Source: Streptomyces sp. SKN60
GTDB lineage: Bacteria; Actinomycetota; Actinomycetes; Streptomycetales; Streptomycetaceae
Assembly: GCF_026236535.1 (NCBI RefSeq)
Contig: NZ_JAHTMW010000002.1
Coordinates: forward strand, 310,001-374,000
Length of the DNA stretch: 64,000 nucleotides
Direction: 5' to 3'
Positions 1-10,665 of the stretch are shown here, one piece after another. The notes under the pieces were generated by a model. It was given only the letters and a program-made list of their open reading frames with translations. It was not told the origin of the DNA and made no database searches. How positions within the stretch are numbered: the first letter of the stretch is position 1; each line of letters begins with the position of its first letter. The translations under genes and the position numbers were made by a program.

Positions 1-343
1 GCTCGAAGTACACCTCGGCCGCGGCCACGTTGAGCGCGTCGGCGGCCTGCGCGACCGCCACGTCGTCGCTGTGGTCGGGCCACTCGGTGAACCGGGCCGT
101 CGCCTGCCAGGGCTTCTCCCGCCCCTTGCCGCCCGGCGCCTGCTCCACGAGCCCGTACTTGGCGAGCATCCGCAGGTGGTACGAGCAGCTGGCGACGGAC
201 TCTCCGGTGAGCTCGGCGGCCCGGGTGGCGGTGAACGGGCCTTCCCGGCGCAGCATGCCCACGAGGGTCATCCGCGTCGGGTGGGCGTAGGCGCGCAGGG
301 CGCGCGGATCGGTGAGCTGGATGCTGCGAGGCTGCTCCGTCAT
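1..343 (-). CDS. ArsR-family winged-helix transcriptional regulator (3' end outside window)
   Basis: Only the first 114 codons lie in the window; the frame is still open at base 1, so the C-terminus is missing. The protein begins MTEQPRSIQLTDPRALRAYA and continues with HPTRMTLVGMLRREGPFTATRAA, then a recognition-helix region around SVASCSYHLRMLAKYGLVEQ and a wing rich in Gly/Lys (residues ~74-82). This is the HTH_20/ArsR fold, which usually represses its own promoter and often a neighbouring transporter. No metal-binding Cys pair typical of SmtB/ArsR is seen. The ATG at 341-343 is chosen because a well-formed promoter ends 6 bases before it, suggesting a leaderless mRNA. The target genes lie beyond the window. 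Confidence 0.85.
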   Translation of the reverse strand, partial: MTEQPRSIQLTDPRALRAYAHPTRMTLVGMLRREGPFTATRAAELTGESVASCSYHLRMLAKYGLVEQAPGGKGREKPWQATARFTEWPDHSDDVAVAQAADALNVAAAEVYFE

Positions 344-349
344 GATGTA

Positions 350-378
350 AACGTATCCTTAGAAAGATTCCTTTACAA
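350..378 (-). promoter_or_regulatory. Promoter of the ArsR-type gene, leaderless type, with direct repeat in the spacer
   Basis: Read on the minus strand: TTGTAA (373-378), 17-base spacer, TACGTT (350-355), then TACATC and the ATG. The spacing is ideal for a housekeeping sigma factor and leaves no room for a ribosome-binding site. The spacer carries AAGGA twice, 13 bases apart, in an AT-rich patch unlike its surroundings; this could be the autoregulatory operator. The promoter reading is from sequence; operator function is inferred. Confidence 0.55.
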
Positions 379-395
379 CGGTTTTTTTAGATGAC

Positions 396-2822
396 TCAGA
401 CGGGGTCCGGCCCGCCCGGGAGCGTGTACGCCGAGAGCCCGCCACCCGCGCCGCTCACCGCGATCGCCCCGTCCCGGTCCGTGCTCAGCACCCGCGCCCC
501 GCCCTCCCGCAGCGCCCCCACCGTCAGCGGCGAGGGGTGTCCGTACGGGTTGTCCCGGCCCGCCGACACCAGCGCGAGCCGCGGCCGCACCGCCCGTATC
601 AGCCCCGGGTCCTGGTGCGCCGAACCGTGGTGCGCGACCTTCAGCACATCCACCGGCCGCAGCCCGGGATACGCCCGGGCCAGCAGCCGCTGCGCCGGGG
701 GTTCGAGATCCCCGAGCAACAACAGGCTCACCCCGCCCGCGGCCCGCACCAGCAGGGCGACGCTGGCGTCGTTCGGCCCCGACTCCACCGGGCCCCCGCC
801 CGACGGCGGCCACAGCACCGACCACTCCAGCGGCCCCAGCCGGCGCCGCTCCCCCGCCCCGGCACGCACCATCGGCACCCCGGCCGCGTGCGCCGTCCGC
901 CGCACGAACTCCGCCTGCTCCGGCGGCTCCTCAAGGCCGGTCGTCTGGATCACCCCCACCTCCCGCCCGCGCAACACCCCCGGCAGCCCGGCCACATGGT
1001 CCGCGTGGAAGTGGGTGAGCAACAAGAGCGGGATCCGGCGCACCCCCAGCTCGCGCAGACACCGGTCGACCGGCCCCGGATCCGGCCCGGCGTCCACCAC
1101 CACGGCGGTGTCCCCGCCGGCCGCGAGCACCGTCGCATCGCCCTGCCCGACCTGGCACATCGCGAACACCCACCCCGGCGGCGGCCAGCCCGTGACCAGC
1201 CGTACCACTGGCGGCGGCCGCACCACCGCCAGGAGCAGCAGCACCGCACAGCCCGCACCGACCCAGCGGCGCCCCGGCACCCGTCGCACGGCGAGCAGCA
1301 CAAGACCGGTGAGGAACGCCAGCAGGAGTCCGCCCCACCAGCCCTCCGGCCAGGAGATCTCCGCCCCGGGGAGCCCGGCCCCGGTGCGGGCCACCTTCGC
1401 GATCCACCCGGCCGGCAGGCCCGCGCACCAGGCCACCGCCTGCGCCGCTCCCGGCCACACCGCCGCGAGGGCGAGCGCGAGGAACCCGAGCACGGTGGCC
1501 GGGGCCACCGCCGGCTCCGCGAGCAGGTTCGCGGGCACGGCGACCAGGCTCACCCGGGCCGCGAACACCACCACGACCGGCGCGCACACCGCCTGCGCCG
1601 CCAGCGTCGCGGCCAGCGCCTCCGCGATCCGGCCCGGCACCCGCCGCCGCCGCAGCGCGTCGCTCCAGCGCGGGGCGACGGTCAGCAGCGCACCGGTGGC
1701 GAGCACCGACAGCAGGAAGCCGTAACTCCGCGCCAGCCACGGGTCGTAGAGCACCAGGACGAGCACCACGGCGGCCAGCGCCGGGATCAGCGAGCGCCGC
1801 CGGCCGGTCGCGACGGCGAGCAGTGTGACAAGCCCGCAGGCCGCCGCCCGCAGCACGCTCGGATCCGGTCGGCACACCACCACGAACGCCAGCGTGAGCA
1901 CTCCCCCGGACAGCGCCGTGCCCCGCAGCGGAAGCCCGATCCGGGGAGCCAGCCCGCCCCGCTCGACCAGCTGTGCCGTGCCCGGCCTGCCGATGAGCAG
2001 CAGCAGGACGACGGTCAGATTCGAGCCGGAGACGGCCAGCAGATGGGTCAGATCGGTGGCCTCGAAGGCCCCCTTCAGCTCGGGACCGACCCGCGAGGTG
2101 TCACCGACCACCAGGCCCGGCAACAGCGCCCGGGCATCCGGTGCGAGCCCCTCCGTGGCCTCGCGCAGCCCGGCCCGCAGCCCGCCGGCCGTGCGCTGGA
2201 GCGCGCTCGGCGGCCCGGTGATCCGCGGCGGCCCGGCGTCATCGGCCCGCAGCACCGCCGCGAACGGGTCGCCCGGGCGGGCCGGCACGGCCGCCCGGCC
2301 CGTCACCCGCAGCCGGGTCGACGGCAACAGCCGCAGCCACGCCGCACGTTCCCGCCCCGGTGTCACCAGGACGAGGACCGGGGCCCTGGTCCGGTACGCC
2401 GCGCCGTCCCGCGCCTCGACCCGGGTCACCTCGCCCTCCAGGACCACGGACACCGGCGCCGTCCGGCTCCCGCGCACCTTCGGGGTGGTGAGCCGCGGAT
2501 CGGCGGTGACCGTCACCTCCGCCGTCACCCGCCCCTCGGCCCGCGCGAGTTCGGGCATCGGCCCCCGCCGCAGGTCGGCCGCGTGCAGTCCGGCGGACGC
2601 CGCGCCCGCCGCCCCGCAGAGCAGCACCCCCGCGCAGGCCGTCGCCCGCAGCCCCCGCCGGGCGGCCGGCACCAGGAGCAGCGCCGCTCCGCCGAGGCAG
2701 AGCAGCACTCCCGCGACCGTCCACCAGCCGGCCACGCCCACCGCGAGCGCCGCCCCGCCCCAGGCGGCGAGGGCCGGCGGCACCAGCCGCAGATCCGCCG
2801 GCCCCTCCGCCACGGCGCTCAC
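396..2822 (-). CDS. comEC: ComEC/Rec2 family competence protein
   Basis: 808 residues, normal for the family. It forms the inner-membrane channel that takes single-stranded DNA into the cell. The N-terminal third has several hydrophobic helices. The competence core includes the family motif DLTHLLAVSGSNLTVVLLL near residue 257, followed by a polytopic region to about residue 560. The C-terminal third is a metallo-beta-lactamase-like nuclease domain with LLLTHFHADHVAGLPG near residue 605, a GPNDASVALLV strand, LLLLGDLEPPA and KVAHHGSAHQ. The frame stays open far upstream, but the GTG at 2820-2822 is chosen because it overlaps the comEA stop (GTGA), a translational-coupling pattern. In streptomycetes natural competence is not established and the role may be DNA salvage. 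Confidence 0.93.
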   Translation of the reverse strand: MSAVAEGPADLRLVPPALAAWGGAALAVGVAGWWTVAGVLLCLGGAALLLVPAARRGLRATACAGVLLCGAAGAASAGLHAADLRRGPMPELARAEGRVTAEVTVTADPRLTTPKVRGSRTAPVSVVLEGEVTRVEARDGAAYRTRAPVLVLVTPGRERAAWLRLLPSTRLRVTGRAAVPARPGDPFAAVLRADDAGPPRITGPPSALQRTAGGLRAGLREATEGLAPDARALLPGLVVGDTSRVGPELKGAFEATDLTHLLAVSGSNLTVVLLLLIGRPGTAQLVERGGLAPRIGLPLRGTALSGGVLTLAFVVVCRPDPSVLRAAACGLVTLLAVATGRRRSLIPALAAVVLVLVLYDPWLARSYGFLLSVLATGALLTVAPRWSDALRRRRVPGRIAEALAATLAAQAVCAPVVVVFAARVSLVAVPANLLAEPAVAPATVLGFLALALAAVWPGAAQAVAWCAGLPAGWIAKVARTGAGLPGAEISWPEGWWGGLLLAFLTGLVLLAVRRVPGRRWVGAGCAVLLLLAVVRPPPVVRLVTGWPPPGWVFAMCQVGQGDATVLAAGGDTAVVVDAGPDPGPVDRCLRELGVRRIPLLLLTHFHADHVAGLPGVLRGREVGVIQTTGLEEPPEQAEFVRRTAHAAGVPMVRAGAGERRRLGPLEWSVLWPPSGGGPVESGPNDASVALLVRAAGGVSLLLLGDLEPPAQRLLARAYPGLRPVDVLKVAHHGSAHQDPGLIRAVRPRLALVSAGRDNPYGHPSPLTVGALREGGARVLSTDRDGAIAVSGAGGGLSAYTLPGGPDPV

Positions 2823-3892
2823 GGCCGGACCAGCGGCGCGAGGTCCGCGAACCGGCGCGCGCCGATTCCGTTGACGTCCCGCAGCTCGGCGACCGTCCGG
2901 AACCCGCCGTGCTCCACCCGGTGTTCCACGATGTGCCGGGCGAGGACCGGGCCGACCCCGGGCAGCGCGTCGAGCTGTTCCACGGTCGCCGTGTTCAGGC
3001 TGAGCGGAGCGGCCGGCCCCGGCACTCCGGCCGCGGTCCCGCCCGCCGCACCGCCGACTCCCGCCCCACCGCCGGCGGCGGCTGCCGGCAGTCCGACCAC
3101 GACCTGCTCGCCGTCCATCAGCACCCGGGCCCGGTTGAGCCCGGTCAGATCCGTGCCGGGGCGGATGCCGCCCGCCGCACGCAGGGCGTCGGTGACCCGC
3201 GACCCCACGGGCAGCGTGAACACCCCGGGAGTGCGGACCTTTCCGCCGACGTCCACCACGACCACCGCCGCCGCACTCGGACTCAGCTGCGGACTCGGGC
3301 TCGGGTCGGCGGGCGATCCCCCGCGCACACCGGTGTCCGCTGACCGGGTCCCGGGCAGCGGCCGGGCCGCGGCGACCACCTCGGGCGCCCTGATCTGCTG
3401 CGGCCGTCCCGTCCAGAAGTAGGCCCCGGCCCCGCCCGCGGCCACCATCAGGACCACGGTGAGCGCGGCCAGCGAGCGCCGTTCGAGCCCGCACCGGGAC
3501 TGCGCCCACAACGGCAGCCGGTCCCGCAGCGCGAGCTTCGCCAGCTCCCCGCGTGACAGCTCCGGTTGCGGTCCGGCCCGTTCCCGGTCCGCCTCGGGCT
3601 CGCGGTCCGCCTCGGGCTCACGGGCCGGCGGCGAGGATGGTGGAGAGGGTGCCGGGGGCGTGGGAGGGGCCGGGGGCGGCGCGGGGGCGGGGCGTGGTGG
3701 GGCGGTGGACGGGAAGAGGGCCTCGCCCCGGCTTCGTACCGAAGGAGGAGAGGCGAGAGCTCCGGCTGTGCGCCGGCGGCGGGCCTTGGGGCCCACGGCG
3801 CGGCCCCGGGACCTGCCGTCGGAGCCGGGCGCCCGGCCCGGTCCGCTCGTGGGGCCGCTACGACGTGTTGCGATCTGCGTGCGAAGAGTCAT
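2819..3892 (-). CDS. comEA: ComEA family DNA-binding competence protein
   Basis: 357 residues. The order is: a long cytoplasmic, Pro/Arg/Glu-rich N-terminal segment (to ~140); one transmembrane helix around LAALTVVLMVAAGGAGAYF; a SLBB domain (VVVDVGGKVRTPGVFTLPVG, residues ~230-285); a Gly/Ala linker; and a C-terminal helix-hairpin-helix DNA-binding region (LSLNTATVEQLDALPGVGPV and DVNGIGARRFADLAPL). This is the standard actinobacterial ComEA layout: a membrane-anchored receptor binding double-stranded DNA outside the membrane and passing it to ComEC. It overlaps comEC by 4 bases. The N-terminal tail is longer than in Firmicutes ComEA and the first ~80 residues are low complexity, so a later start cannot be excluded. 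Confidence 0.92.
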   Translation of the reverse strand: MTLRTQIATRRSGPTSGPGRAPGSDGRSRGRAVGPKARRRRTAGALASPPSVRSRGEALFPSTAPPRPAPAPPPAPPTPPAPSPPSSPPAREPEADREPEADRERAGPQPELSRGELAKLALRDRLPLWAQSRCGLERRSLAALTVVLMVAAGGAGAYFWTGRPQQIRAPEVVAAARPLPGTRSADTGVRGGSPADPSPSPQLSPSAAAVVVVDVGGKVRTPGVFTLPVGSRVTDALRAAGGIRPGTDLTGLNRARVLMDGEQVVVGLPAAAAGGGAGVGGAAGGTAAGVPGPAAPLSLNTATVEQLDALPGVGPVLARHIVEHRVEHGGFRTVAELRDVNGIGARRFADLAPLVRP

Positions 3893-4002
3893 GACATCGA
3901 CGGTAGGCCGCCGCGGAACCCCTCGGCCGGGGCCGGTCGATTCCCGTGGACAACCGCCGAGTTGTGGAAAACTCCGTCACCCGTATGGGGGATGTCGGTC
4001 CG

Positions 4003-4848
4003 TCAGCGCGGCGAGACCACGACTGCGAGCAGCCCCGGACCGGTGTGGGCGCCGATGACCGCGCCGACCTCGGTGACCTGGAGGTTCTCGACGCCCGGCA
4101 GGCGTTCGCGCAGCCGCTCGGCGAGTGCGGCGGCCCGCTCGGGGGCGGAGAGGTGGTGCACGGCGATGTCGACGGCTCCGGCGCCGGCCCGCTCGACCGC
4201 GATCTCCTCCAGGCGGGCGATCGCCTTGGACGCGGTGCGCACCTTCTCGCGCAGCTCGATCCGCCCGCCCTCGAGTTCGAGCAGCGGCTTCACGGCCAGC
4301 GCGGAGCCGAGGAGTGCCTGGGCGGCGCCGATCCGGCCGCCGCGGCGCAGGTAGTCGAGCGTGTCGACATAGAAGAACGCGGAAGTGCCGGAGGCCCGCT
4401 TCTCGGCCGCGGCGACGGCCTCGTCCAGCGAACCGCCCGCGTCGGCGACCTGCGCCGCCGCGAGGGCGCAGAAGCCGAGGGCCATGCCCACCATGCGGGT
4501 GTCGACGACCCGTACGGGTACGGGGGCGTCCTTCGCGGCGAGCACGGCGGCGTCGTAGGTGCCGGAGATCTCGCCGGACAGATGGAGCGAGACGACGCCC
4601 TGGGCGCCCGCCTCGGCGGCGGCCCGGTAGGTGGCCGCGAAGACCTCGGGCGCAGGGCGCGAGGTGGTCACCAGTCGGCGCTTCTGCAAGGCGTCCGCGA
4701 GCGAGCGGGCCGAGATCTCGGTCCCTTCCTCCAGCGCGCGGTCGCCGATGACGACGGTGAGCGGAACGGCGGTGATGGCGTGCCGCTCCATCGCCTGGGC
4801 TGGCAGGTAGGCCGTGGAATCGGTGACGATCGCGACATGCCGGGACAT
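4003..4848 (-). CDS. DegV family fatty-acid-binding protein
   Basis: 281 residues, family length. It starts SRHVAIVTDSTAYLP, the conserved DegV N-terminus with TDST. It also has the middle motif LVTTSRPAPEVFAATYR, the LHLSGEISGTYDAA loop that binds the lipid carboxylate, VVDTRMVGMALGF, and a C-terminal half including FYVDTLDYLRRGGRIGAAQA. Characterised DegV/FakB proteins bind fatty acids and in Firmicutes present them to the FakA kinase; the actinobacterial partner is unclear. The frame extends to 4950 but the extra 34 residues are low complexity and poorly conserved in style, so the ATG at 4846-4848 is used. No Shine-Dalgarno is visible before it. No FakA-like gene is adjacent. Confidence 0.92.
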   Translation of the reverse strand: MSRHVAIVTDSTAYLPAQAMERHAITAVPLTVVIGDRALEEGTEISARSLADALQKRRLVTTSRPAPEVFAATYRAAAEAGAQGVVSLHLSGEISGTYDAAVLAAKDAPVPVRVVDTRMVGMALGFCALAAAQVADAGGSLDEAVAAAEKRASGTSAFFYVDTLDYLRRGGRIGAAQALLGSALAVKPLLELEGGRIELREKVRTASKAIARLEEIAVERAGAGAVDIAVHHLSAPERAAALAERLRERLPGVENLQVTEVGAVIGAHTGPGLLAVVVSPR

Positions 4849-5014
4849 GAGCGGGAGGTTACCCGGAGGGGCCGCCGCACGGCAGCCCGGGCCCCCGGCA
4901 CGGGCACCGTCCGACCCGTGACCCGCACGGAATCCGCCCGCCGTGCGCACGAACGTACGCCCGGGCGATACCGCACGGCTCTCACAGAGGTCGGGCGCCC
5001 GGAGAGCCGACGGT

Positions 5015-5740
5015 TCAGGTCGTGGTCTCGGGCCGGGTCGACTTCTCCCACGGGTAGGCCGTGCGGCGCGGGTCCGGCCCCTGGATCGCCTGCGGCTGCC
5101 CCGACGGTCCGGCCGGACCGCTCGCCGCCCCCGGCCGGCTCTGACTCTGCCCCTGGCTCTGCGCGGGTCCGGCCGTCGCCCCGTCGAGGCCGTCCGTGCC
5201 GGTCCAGTGCCGCAGGGCGCCCGCCTCCACGTCGATCTGGGCGCTCAGCGAGGACAGGTCGTCCTCGGCGAACTTGCGGGCGCGGTCGCGGGCGGCGAAG
5301 CGCAGCGCGTCGGCGGAGTGGGTGATCTGCTCGGTGCGCCGGCGCAGCTCGGGCAGCTGGGCCGCGACGTGGGCCCGGTCCGGCTCGCGCTCCAGCCGCT
5401 TGAGGTCCTCGTCGAGCTCGCGCCCGTGGGCGCTGAGCCGCTGGAAGAGGTCGAGGGACTCCTTCAGGGAGGCGTCCTCGGCCACCCCCGCGTTCAGGGA
5501 GTCCTGGGTGGCGCGCATCGAGGTGCGCAACGAGAGACGCAGCTGGGCCAGCTCGCCGGCGACGCCGGTCTGGCCGAGGCTCTTGGCGCGCAGCGTGGTG
5601 TCCTCGACCGTGCGCCGGGCCTGGTCGATCGTGCGGTCGACCCCGCGCTTCGCCGCCTTGGCGACCTTCACCGTGGCGTAGATCCCGAGCGCCACGAAGG
5701 CGACGAACAGCAGCGCCATGATCGTGATCGCGGCTTCCAT
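5015..5740 (-). CDS. Membrane-anchored coiled-coil protein, function unknown
   Basis: 241 residues. An N-terminal transmembrane helix (MEAAITIMALLFVAFVALGI, residues 1-22) is followed by a charged, heptad-like helical region to ~residue 185 (for example LDLFQRLSAHGRELDEDLKRL and LPELRRRTEQITHSADALR), then a Gln/Ser/Gly/Pro-rich tail that looks disordered. The ATG at 5738-5740 has a strong GGAGGGG ribosome site 7-10 bases upstream, which decides the start against a longer open frame to 5836. It lies between degV and leuS on the same strand. The architecture suits a cytoplasmic scaffold tethered to the membrane. I recognise it only as a conserved streptomycete-type hypothetical. Confidence 0.8.
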   Translation of the reverse strand: MEAAITIMALLFVAFVALGIYATVKVAKAAKRGVDRTIDQARRTVEDTTLRAKSLGQTGVAGELAQLRLSLRTSMRATQDSLNAGVAEDASLKESLDLFQRLSAHGRELDEDLKRLEREPDRAHVAAQLPELRRRTEQITHSADALRFAARDRARKFAEDDLSSLSAQIDVEAGALRHWTGTDGLDGATAGPAQSQGQSQSRPGAASGPAGPSGQPQAIQGPDPRRTAYPWEKSTRPETTT

Positions 5741-5873
5741 GAGCGTCGCCCCTCCGGCCTGGATTGTGGTTCTTCCACGGTAAACGGAAGGGGCAGGCCG
5801 GTGGTTCCAGATGAACCCCCAACCTGCCCCCACCACTCCCCTAGGGGACGGCGTGGATCAGCGGCCGACAGCG

Positions 5874-8744
<2,871 letters not shown>

Positions 8745-8804
8745 GGTCCTTGAAGCTCCATCGATCGTCTCTGCCCACTGCCGGCACTGCCACGAAATGA
8801 AAAA

Positions 8805-8824
8805 TCCCCTCGCACAGGAGGGGA
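8805..8824 (-). terminator. Attenuator terminator in the leuS leader
   Basis: On the minus strand TCCCCTC, loop CTGTGC, GAGGGGA, then TTTTT. It is a 7-bp perfect stem followed directly by a T run, 61 bases before the leuS start codon. GCGCGGC (8826-8832), immediately 5' of the stem, is complementary to GCCGCGC (8870-8876) at the end of the leader peptide, and a separate hairpin occupies 8838-8860. These alternative pairings could decide whether the terminator forms. Confidence 0.75.
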
Positions 8825-8866
8825 CGCCGCGCCGATGCCGACCGGATCTTCATCCGTCGGGACTGA

Positions 8867-8905
8867 TCAGCGCGGCTCGCTAAGCAGAAGGCGTACGGCA
8901 CGCAT
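8867..8905 (-). CDS. leuS leader peptide (12 residues, three consecutive Leu codons)
   Basis: Translation is MRAVRLLLSEPR followed by TGA. The three leucine codons are CTT CTG CTT; CTT is very rare in genomes of this GC content, so its double use here is unlikely to be chance. No Shine-Dalgarno precedes the ATG, but TACCCT lies 6 bases upstream and could be the -10 box of a leaderless transcript. The peptide is followed by a hairpin (8838-8860) and then the terminator (8805-8824) upstream of leuS. This is the classical arrangement for ribosome-mediated attenuation responding to charged tRNA-Leu; the regulatory role is inferred. Confidence 0.7.
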   Translation of the reverse strand: MRAVRLLLSEPR

Positions 8906-9011
8906 GGCGTCAGGGTACCGCAGGGCCCGATCGGGCCGCACCGACGTTCCGGGGACCGGGACCAGGGCCGAGACCGGGCACCGGAACGTCCGTAAGGAGC
9001 CGGGACACGAA

Positions 9012-9045
9012 GAAGTGGGCCGTCCTGATGTGGACGGCCCACTTC
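9012..9045 (-). terminator. Terminator downstream of the tRNA-Ala pair
   Basis: A perfect 14-bp inverted repeat (GAAGTGGGCCGTCC and its complement) with a 6-base loop, 7 bases after the 3' end of the first tRNA gene on the minus strand, followed by a short T/C-rich run (TTCGTG). It separates the tRNA transcript from the leuS leader promoter. Confidence 0.8.
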
Positions 9046-9052
9046 TCTTCTG

Positions 9053-9125
9053 TGGAGCTAAGGAGAATTGAACTCCTGACCTCCTGCATGCCATGCAGGC
9101 GCTCTACCAACTGAGCTATAGCCCC
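9053..9125 (-). tRNA. tRNA-Ala (anticodon GGC)
   Basis: 73 bases without encoded CCA. The acceptor stem GGGGCTA pairs with TAGCTCC, discriminator A. The D arm contains AGCTCAGTTGGTAGAGC. The anticodon stem CCTGC/GCAGG encloses loop ATGGCAT with anticodon GGC (reads GCC). The T arm AGGAGTTCAATTCTCCT is intact. The copy at 9140-9212 is identical except for a compensatory base-pair difference in the anticodon stem. Confidence 0.96.
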
Positions 9126-9139
9126 CTGTACGGGTTCTG

Positions 9140-9212
<73 letters not shown>

Positions 9213-9281
9213 TTGTTTAGTTGTGTCGCGCCGGTTTCCCGTGCGGCGACGGACAGAACAGTAACCGTCCGCCGGTCCGTT

Positions 9282-9299
9282 CGCCAAATCCATTTGGCG
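9282..9299. promoter_or_regulatory. Palindrome in the tRNA-Ala / GT87 intergenic region
   Basis: CGCCAAAT-CC-ATTTGGCG, perfect 8-bp arms around a 2-base centre. It lies 20 bases upstream of TAGGGT (9320-9325), the likely -10 box of the plus-strand gene at 9334, and upstream of the minus-strand tRNA genes. It lacks a following T run, so an operator is more likely than a terminator. The protein that would bind it is unknown. Confidence 0.4.
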
Positions 9300-9333
9300 G
9301 GCCCGTCCGGCGGTGCGGGTAGGGTCGCCGTCT

Positions 9334-10665
9334 GTGTCCGCCTCCTCCTCGCCCCCGCCCGCCCCGTCCCGCGCCCGGCTCCGGTCCCCGGCCGTCGCCG
9401 CGGCGGTCTGTCTGCTCTCGTTCACGGCGTTCTGGGTGGCGCAGCGGCTCGCCCACGTGAACATGCTGGACGTGATGGTCTACCGGGCCGAGGCCGAGAC
9501 GCTGCGGGCCGGCGGCGACCTCTATGCGATGCGCGCCACCTCGGCGAACCTCGCCATGACCTATCCGCCGTTCGCCGCCGTGCTGTTCCTGCCGCTGACG
9601 CTGGTGGGCGTGCCGCTGATGCGGACGCTGACCACGGCGGGGAACCTGCTCCTGGTGGTGGCGCTCGTACAGCTGTCGCTGCGGCTGATCCGCCCGGCAC
9701 TGGCGCGTCCGGCGGCCCGCGCCGAGCTGTGGCGAACCACACTGTGGATCGCGGCGGTCGTGGTGTGGTGCGAGCCGGTGTGGACGACGCTGCGGTACGG
9801 GCAGATCAACCTGCTCGTGGCGGTGGCCGTGCTGTGGGACCTGACCCGTCGCGAGGGCAGCCGCTGGGCCGGTCTGGGCATCGGCCTGGCCACCGCGGTG
9901 AAGCTCACCCCGGGGCTGTTCGTGGTCCTGCTGTTCGCCGCCGGGCTGCTGCTGTGGCGCCGGGACCGGGCCCTGAACCAGTGGCTCCGCACGGGCCTCA
10001 CGGCGACCGGCGTCTTCCTGGTGACGACGCTGACGATGGCGGTGGCGCTGCCCGCCGACTCGAAGCGGTTCTGGACCGGGACCCTGTTCGAGACCGGCCG
10101 GGTCGGCCACGCCGAGGAGACCGCCAACCAGTCGCTCAGCGGCGTCCTGGCCCGGCTGCTGCACACGGACGCGCCGGGCCTGTGGTGGCTGGCCGCGGCG
10201 GTCCTCCTGGGCGGCGCGGCCATGGTGCTCGCGGTACGGGCGGCGGTCCGCGGCGACCGGGCGGTGGCCGTGGTCGTCACGGCGTTCGCGGCACTGATGA
10301 TCAGCCCGATCTCCTGGTCGCACCACTGGGTGTGGTGCGTGCCGCTGCTGATCCTGCTGTACGACCGCGCCACGCGCGCGTGGCTGGTGACGGGGGCGGT
10401 GGCCCTGGCGTTCGCCTCGTTCGCGCTGTGGTGGGTGCCGCACGACCCGGGCCGGCCCGAACTCGACCAGAACGCCGGGCAGATGCTGCTCTCCGCGGTC
10501 TATCCGCTGACGGCGCTCGCGGTCTTCGCCGGCTATGCGCTGTCGCTGCGGCGGGCGGGCGGCCTGGACCCGGTGGAGACGGTCCCCGGGCCCCGCGAGG
10601 AGACCCGGGAGCCTCAGGGGCGGGAGCTTCAGGGGCGGGAGCCTCAGGCCGTCGCGAACGAGTAG
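9334..10665 (+). CDS. GT87-family polyprenol-phosphate-mannose-dependent mannosyltransferase-like membrane protein
   Basis: 443 residues from this start, with about ten hydrophobic segments. Family features (DUF2029/GT87, GT-C fold) are DVMVYRAEAETLRAGGDLY in the first extracytoplasmic loop (catalytic Asp region), MTYPPFAAVLFLPL, RYGQINLLVAVAVLWDL, GIGLATAVKLTPGLFVVLLF, ANQSLSGVLAR and SPISWSHHWVW. Members such as PimE add mannose to lipid or glycan acceptors outside the membrane; the acceptor here is unknown. TAGGGT 8 bases before GTG 9334 suggests a leaderless transcript. An in-frame GTG at 9313 would add 7 residues. The 3' end overlaps the convergent gene by 22 bases. Confidence 0.85.
   Translation: MSASSSPPPAPSRARLRSPAVAAAVCLLSFTAFWVAQRLAHVNMLDVMVYRAEAETLRAGGDLYAMRATSANLAMTYPPFAAVLFLPLTLVGVPLMRTLTTAGNLLLVVALVQLSLRLIRPALARPAARAELWRTTLWIAAVVVWCEPVWTTLRYGQINLLVAVAVLWDLTRREGSRWAGLGIGLATAVKLTPGLFVVLLFAAGLLLWRRDRALNQWLRTGLTATGVFLVTTLTMAVALPADSKRFWTGTLFETGRVGHAEETANQSLSGVLARLLHTDAPGLWWLAAAVLLGGAAMVLAVRAAVRGDRAVAVVVTAFAALMISPISWSHHWVWCVPLLILLYDRATRAWLVTGAVALAFASFALWWVPHDPGRPELDQNAGQMLLSAVYPLTALAVFAGYALSLRRAGGLDPVETVPGPREETREPQGRELQGREPQAVANE

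Noticed and set aside
537-3422. Large plus-strand open frame opposite comEC
   Set aside because: It runs through the complement of a verified ComEC gene and is composed of Pro/Arg/His-rich sequence with no domain.
5837-5846. CCCCTAGGGG palindrome downstream of leuS as a terminator
   Set aside because: Only 5 bp per arm with no loop, and no T run on either strand; too weak to support.
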